DNA from: Bryum argenteum
Lineage: Eukaryota; Streptophyta; Bryopsida; Bryales; Bryaceae
Assembly: GCA_037043015.1 (NCBI GenBank)
Contig: CM073321.1
Coordinates: 31,970,101 to 32,034,100 of the forward strand
DNA: 64,000 bases
Direction of reading: 5' to 3'
Of the stretch, positions 58,601 through 64,000 are shown piece after piece; position 1 is the stretch's first letter, and each line of letters opens with the position of its first letter. The notes below the pieces were generated by a model. The model ran no database searches. It was given only the letters and a program-made list of their open reading frames with translations, and was not told the origin of the DNA. The position numbers were made by a program, and so were the translations under genes.

Positions 58601-60250
58601 TCTCAGACGCCCGGCAGAGGCGGTTTAGTACCTCACAGCTGTTGACCGGTGGTTGGTTCCTTGAGTGCCACGAAAACTATGTGCATAAGGAGCAGAAGCA
58701 TCTTCTCCAAAACGTCGGTACAAGCGGTGGCGACACCGGATCGATGGCTATAGTCAACGATGACGACGACGGAGATTTCTTGATTTTGCTTGGCGCACGT
58801 GCCCCACTCTCTTCACCTCGTTCAGAAGCTGCACAGCCCAAACCTCGGGCCAACAAAAAGCGACGCAACGCTGTTCCGAAGCCTGTAGTAGATCTTGAAA
58901 TAGAATCCGAAGAAATTGCTCTCCTCGCACAAGACATTGTACGTCCTGAAGATGCTGATCTGACTCAAACTTCAGATGGACCGGCAAAAAATGCAATTCG
59001 TTGCAATGCAAGATCGACTCAACTTTCTACAGGTGGACTTACGAATGCTCGGTACCCTCCTCAATCATTCACCGTTGACCACAACTCCCTGCAATCCCCA
59101 CGTCCCCTCAGCCAGCCAATATTTGCCAAACGCCTTCTTCCGGAACCCAAACACATTAATAGCAGCTTTTCGTCAAAAATATCAGTCACTTCGTACTCTC
59201 GATTCTGAGTCGCATACATATAGTTTGCGTGTTGATCGAGACTGGTGGGGATATAATCCCCTCTCTATAGCCTCTACCGTACCGCACCCAAAAGAGGTAC
59301 ATGGCACTTTGTAGTTTCCAAATTTACAATTCATGATTACTGCCTTCCATGCTTGTATGTTAATATATCTATACTTATGTTTTGCAGACTCTCTGCTTTA
59401 ATACCAAAGTTTATGTTCGTAAAGAGTTTCTTTTGAAGTTCCAAACTCGGCAAGTGGCACACGCATACGCGGGTGTGGCAATCATACCTGATGAGGAAGA
59501 CCACCTCTGGAACTTTGCAGACAAAGAGACATTGCGTTATCGTCCGAACGGTACGCCATGGCGGGGCTCATGAGAGAAAGACCTTTCCTCCTTTCAATGT
59601 TTCGTGGATTGTCTCACGGACGATGGAGGTATCGTCTTCAACGAGAGCGCAAGTACATGTAATGTATTCGTAACGGCTATTTAAGAATTTGTTTATATAC
59701 TTAGTTTTTCTAACGTGGGCTTCTGAATTTTTAGGTGCATCTGTAATTGCTTGCGCGCGCTCAAACCGAACTCTAATCGCTACAGAACCTAACGAAGAAA
59801 TCTTTGATGGTGTGCTAGCGATTTACAAGAATGGTCCTCCCGATGATGAAAAAAGAGGAGAATCTGCCCCTCCCGCAGATTATGACTCTGACGAACCGGT
59901 CGTGAAGAAGCCACGAAAGTTCATTGGTACGTAGTAATCTCGTCTATTTCTCTTTTTCAATTTTGGATTCTACTCTTCCAAATCGGTAGTGATGACTTTT
60001 CTTGTACTTTTAGGATCGCAGGTCTAAAAGGGCAATTGACTCGCAACGCTCATTTCTACAAGAGCCCTCCATCAACATTCACCCTACCTTCTTATGCCGA
60101 GCGTCTTGCACAAGAGTTTGTTCGAGCTCCATCTCCCATTCTGTCTGACAGTACACGTCCACGTTTCAGCAATAGTGTACTCAGGTTTAAAGACTTTGAG
60201 GCTGATGAGTGTGACGTGCACTTTAATGGTACTACACCATCAGCGTAGTA
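55655..60250 (+). pseudogene. D2: diverged paralogue of D1 with the same intron positions (broken)
   Basis: A first block (YLPDGRLRKSGGVMIILWHG at 55,672) and an acidic exon after an AG at 55,963 precede regions aligned with D1: VNVGIVHMPTHLQNKEPDWS (56,668), GYCEGDRVMYVSSFD (56,899), LSDKYFYVYEGNHRVTAWM (57,057) and VTIDIFVKFLYA (57,468). Introns start with GT after VKFLYA, FPKE, SLWAQ and LIFW, exactly as after VKFLHA, WEQE, SL*AQ and LFYR in D1. The C-terminal part keeps WWGYNPLSIAST, TKVYVRKE, DDGGIVFNESAST and, across an intron, GASVIACARSNRTLIATE. The motif IV exon of D1 is missing. Stops at about 56,996, 57,669, 58,543 and 59,571 inactivate it. Confidence 0.65.
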
Positions 60251-61260
60251 TGTGATTTGTTTTCTGATAGGTACTGAACATGGTAGCGCCATACATTTGT
60301 GGTTTACCATGATCAATTACTTATATACTACCTATATGTGTTTTCAATATTTACGATTTTACGTAAATATTATCGTTTATACACTAATTGCTTCAAGTAT
60401 TACTCTAAGTATGTCATTTCTATGTAATCGAAGCCATGCTTGCCTCTAATGGTGACGTCAGCCCTAATTTTGATGTAACTCCTTCAACTCCAATTTCAAT
60501 GCATCGGTGTATCTAAATGTTTAAGTTTTAAACTCAATGCAAACTAAAAGTTTCAGAAGGTTTTTATATTTTCCATTGGAGTGATTGAATCTTGCCAATG
60601 TTGGTAGGGGCTCTAATCCAGTATTTGTATAGCTCAGGATAGCTGCTTTAAGATGCAGTGCAACGCTCAAACGAGGCCGAGGAGAATCGAACTCGAACCA
60701 CTACAATGCCACGTGAATGTCTTTTTGTACACCTTACAAGGAGAACGGAAAGACGACTTGTAATTATAAATTTCAGATGATATAAACCGAAGCATTTACA
60801 TATAATTCTGACAAGTGTAGTAGGAAATGGATGACGTCAACCCTAATTACTCTCCAAATTCTAAAATCTGTAAAATAAACTTATTGATGCCCTAAAGGGC
60901 CATCCCAAATTTTGGTTCGGATTTTGTATATGATTTGAATTGTATTGGTTACACATGATGATGCTAGCCCTAATTTAATTAAATTTTATTTAAACTTGCA
61001 AATGTGGATTATTAATGAGATATTGTATGACCTCAATACCATGGAATGAAATGGATAAAAGACCTATATCCACGGTTTTTGGTACTTTTATGCCTAAAAA
61101 TAACCATTTCAAAATTTCAGAACCACCTATTCCATGGTAATAGGGCCATTAACTTTTAAATTTTTTTTTCTTACCGCTCAAACTTACTGCTCATCGCTCA
61201 ACGCTCACACCAGTGGTTTTCTCCTCTTCTTGTTTGTATCTTGATTTATCTTGTTTATCT
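60251..61260. promoter_or_regulatory. Non-coding region related to the LTR regulatory module
   Basis: No gene recognised. TGACGTCA occurs at 60,453-60,460 and 60,832-60,839, the first followed by GCCCTAATT and the second by ACCCTAATT. A third GATGATGCTAGCCCTAATTT lies at 60,957. ATCCACGG, CCTAAAAATAACCATTT, CCATGGTAATAGGGCC and a GCTCATCGCTCAACGCTCAC block follow at 61,070-61,212. The same words in the same order occur in the LTRs of the 37-48 kb element, so this may be a very old solo LTR or a shared promoter. Confidence 0.5.
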
Positions 61261-63400
61261 ACCTTCTCTTATTTGTAATGCTTAGTTGATACGAGAAGGA
61301 AGGCCGTGAGCCTCTTTCTCTCTAATATTAATCTCTCCTTCTATAGTAGTAGTGATTGCTTTGAATGTGTGGTGTGTTCTCTTATATCTCTCAGTTTTTT
61401 CCCCATCTGTCCTTTGGTTTTTATCCAAACTTATTGAGATATGCTACAATAGTAGATCTTTTTAGTAGCTCCCTATTGGTTTATGGCTTGTCCAATTTGA
61501 CTTGTACAGAGAGAGAAATGCCTCCCAAATTTAGCGGTGTTCAAGAAGTTTTCTATTGGCGGCCAAGAAAAAGGGCCCGAGTCTTCTACCAATCAGTCCT
61601 AGAGTTCTGACCCTATGTATGTAAGATTTTGATTGAATGCACAACAAAGTTAGCTTTCGAAAAAGCTAAGGCAAGCCCCGATCCGAGCTGAAATGTAAAG
61701 ATGAGAGTTAGCCTCACATTTTCAAATGACTCAATCGAGGCAAGGCATGGTAGTTAGAGTTTGCGGATGTAGATGGAAGTATATGGGTTTGCCAATTACC
61801 CCCATGGTTACTATTCAACCCCGAGAAATACGAATTTGAGGTAAAAGTTTGTCAAGCACTCGAGTGCAAAATATTGCTAACCTAACATCAAGCATTCAAG
61901 GGTTTAACACTTAGAATTGTCCCAATCACCATACAAGGGAGAAGAGATTGGATAATTTTTCACTCTAAACCTCTCTAAAAACAAATAGATCAAACCACTA
62001 TAGCACCTTTTCAAGGAATCTAAGGGTGACTCAAACTCACTGACACCTTATGCTCCATCTCCATTGAAGCTACTATAACCTCTATGACTTAAATCCAATT
62101 GCAATGCATTAAGACATTTCCAACTTTAATTAGCGTTTTCTAGGTAGGATCGAGCAGCGCTACCGCGCCTTACCTAAAATTTTAGAAATTCTAGCTCTAA
62201 AACAACCTACATCACCTTGGCCGATGACTTTGGAGTAGGGCTTCCGCGCTTTACTATCACACGATCCAACTCTTAAGCCAATCAACCACTACAGCGATCT
62301 AATTATCTTTCATTCAAATCACATACATCACAGCCATTCACACCACATGCATTACAACCATTTACACCACATGTAGTATGAATTTTAAATTAAACTTCTC
62401 TTGTATTTCAAAATACTAAATCCTAGCAACTAATGGCCGATGTAATAGGAAATCAATAGAATAAAAGAGCCTCTCCCTCCAATGTCCTCCTTGCAAACCT
62501 AGGGTTTGCTCCAAGGCGGTGAAGCCACCTAGGGAGAGCACCAATTTCTCCCTTGTCGTTGCTCCTTTGACAACAAGCCTAGGCTTGTTGAAAAGTCAGC
62601 TTTACAACGCTCCTCCAAAGTGTTCTCCCAAATTTGTCATTGATTGCCCACAATCGTCCTCCAAAGTCACCCTTCTTTCATTCTTTGGTAGAGGCTCTAC
62701 CATGCCTCTCCCCTTCTCCTCCTACACGCTACACCTTACTCTCTTTTCTCTTCTTCGTACAAAAATCACACACAACACACACTCACATTACTCATCAATC
62801 CGTCCTCAACTCTAACCAATCTTAATCCGAATCCATGCGGCAGGGCTTATTCCTCTAAGCGGGACTAGCCTAGACAAAAAGGGCCTCAAGGATGTTAGGG
62901 GATCCAAACTTACAAACTCAAAAGCCACACTAGAGTACTAAGGCGCAATTCAATAATTAAGCAAATAATATAATGCACCAAAATCTCAACATAATGAGGA
63001 TGGCACTAAGGAAAATTACTACAATAGGACAAAACAAGGCAAAGCCGAGAAGCTTAAACAATTTCTTGATTAAGATTATCAACTTAGCAAATAACGATGG
63101 GCTTAGCTAATTTGTCCGCGATATGGGAGTATCAAACTCTGTTTTCCTGCACTTAAGTAGCTTGGTTTCGGATGATTAAAGGCTTATACATCGGCATATC
63201 GTGGAAATGACATGATAAAGATGAAGCAGCTAGAAGTCTACCTATCCAAGTAGATTCTTAAGTGTAGAGGATAGAGTAATTTTAGAGAATTTTTAAAATG
63301 TTTTTTAAATCACTTCTAGATAGGAAATAGAGACAGGATCCAGTAAGGCATGATTTAGCCCAGTCGACTTGGAATTGGAAATGACTGTGGCCGGCAATGA
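61261..63400. other. Stretch without a recognised gene
   Basis: A short frame starting MPPKFSGVQEVFYW (61,530-61,610) follows the TGACGTCA module and could be the first exon of a lost gene. The rest up to 63,400 consists of AT-rich sequence with scattered stops on both strands and short Pro/Ser-type frames that look like noise. Confidence 0.4.
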
Positions 63401-63990
63401 TCGTTCCGGATACAGTCTACTCCAGATACAGTATGTTCCAGATACGGTCTCTCCGGGGTACAGACGCGCCTAGGTACAAGTCGGATCGGGTGGGGCTTGG
63501 GTGGCGGCGCCGCCGGACCCCGATCTAACACGTGCGTCATCATGGCACGCTGCCAAATGATGGTTCGTACTGTCTTCCTCCTTTTTCACCCCCGGAAGCG
63601 GAGGAGGTCACACCGCCCACTTAAACCTCTACCAATAGGATGACAACTTGGAGCACGCCGATGCAAGGATCGTCCTCCAGGAGTCTGGCGTTGCCATTAG
63701 CGGAGGAGAATTCCCTGCCAGTGATGTCCACCTCTCATATTCTTATCAAGTTGGACACCACTCCGGAGGGTACCCTCTGCTCCCTCTTATTCCAGTACAG
63801 GGTAGTAATAGTAAGACGGCAGAGACTCTCACTTTGTTCCAGAAGACGCGAGCACGCTCCCGCGCACTCGACTTTAAAGGAGCACCTAATTCTCTCCAAC
63901 ATAAGAGTCTTGCCAGAGTTGACCTGCACCATCTAAGGGAGTAGGTAGCTGGACAGGCCCCTTGAAAGGCCAGCCATGCCACGATAGAAT
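63401..63990. repeat. Short degenerate tandem repeat and unrecognised end of window
   Basis: A 17-19-bp unit (TTCCGGATACAGTCTACTCC and variants) is repeated about four times at 63,406-63,471. Beyond it, 63,640-63,944 is open in two overlapping plus frames; neither is recognised and at least one must be chance. Confidence 0.5.
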
Positions 63991-64000
63991 TCCCTCAACC

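Noticed and set aside
63640-63944. Two overlapping 98-codon frames at the right end
   Set aside because: They overlap in different frames, neither has a recognised motif, and at least one must be chance.

Overview
This is a window of plant nuclear DNA that consists almost entirely of transposable elements and broken gene copies. The evidence for a land plant is: introns with GT/AG borders, interstitial TTTAGGG telomere-type repeats, a chromodomain Ty3 retrotransposon, a second Ty3 element with an extra 3' ORF, a Ty1/copia remnant and hAT transposases. The species cannot be told from the sequence; no rRNA, tRNA or CRISPR was seen. Gene symbols are left empty because no named orthologue is recognised.

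Region 1 (1-29,297) is the most interesting part. It is built from a large hAT-type transposon whose complete form would be about 16.6 kb (seen as 12,715-29,297). The element carries four genes in two convergent pairs: a protein-kinase-like gene C (13,475-14,965, intact) facing a Tyr/Gly/Asn-rich gene B (16,895-15,681), and a RING-H2 gene A (22,528-25,911) facing the hAT transposase (about 29,111-26,339). In the most complete copies each gene is preceded by a CGGCCG-rich array and a TATA box. A second, partial set of the same parts lies at 1-12,714. The 8-bp target-site duplication GCTACAAG occurs at 847-854 and in reverse complement at 12,707-12,714, each abutting a CAGGGATGTCA terminus. This arrangement is explained if one copy jumped into gene A of another copy, and the repeated transposase/gene A arms then recombined and inverted the intervening segment. 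A 6.45-kb chromodomain Ty3 element (5,842-12,292, TSD GCTGA) later landed in the inverted gene A fragment.

Region 2 (29.3-37.3 kb) holds a GC-rich stretch with a 99-bp tandem repeat, a decayed gene with a SWIM-type zinc finger, and an intron-containing pseudogene (D1). D1's last third has the motif order of beta-class DNA amino-methyltransferases. Region 3 (37,325-48,486) is an 11.2-kb Ty3-type retrotransposon with almost identical 1.55-kb LTRs but broken gag-pol and a broken third ORF. Region 4 (48.5-55.7 kb) contains a decayed relative of gene A, an unidentified minus-strand pseudogene, a long imperfect palindrome and a copia remnant. Region 5 (55.7-60.3 kb) is D2, a diverged paralogue of D1 with the same intron positions. 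The last 4 kb hold no recognised gene; they begin with a TGACGTCA-containing module that also occurs in the LTRs.

Only gene C is an uninterrupted long ORF outside the retroelements. Both transposase copies are dead, by different lesions. The best candidate for an undescribed system is the cargo-carrying hAT with a RING-H2 protein, a kinase-like protein and two proteins sharing an unrecognised N-terminal domain.
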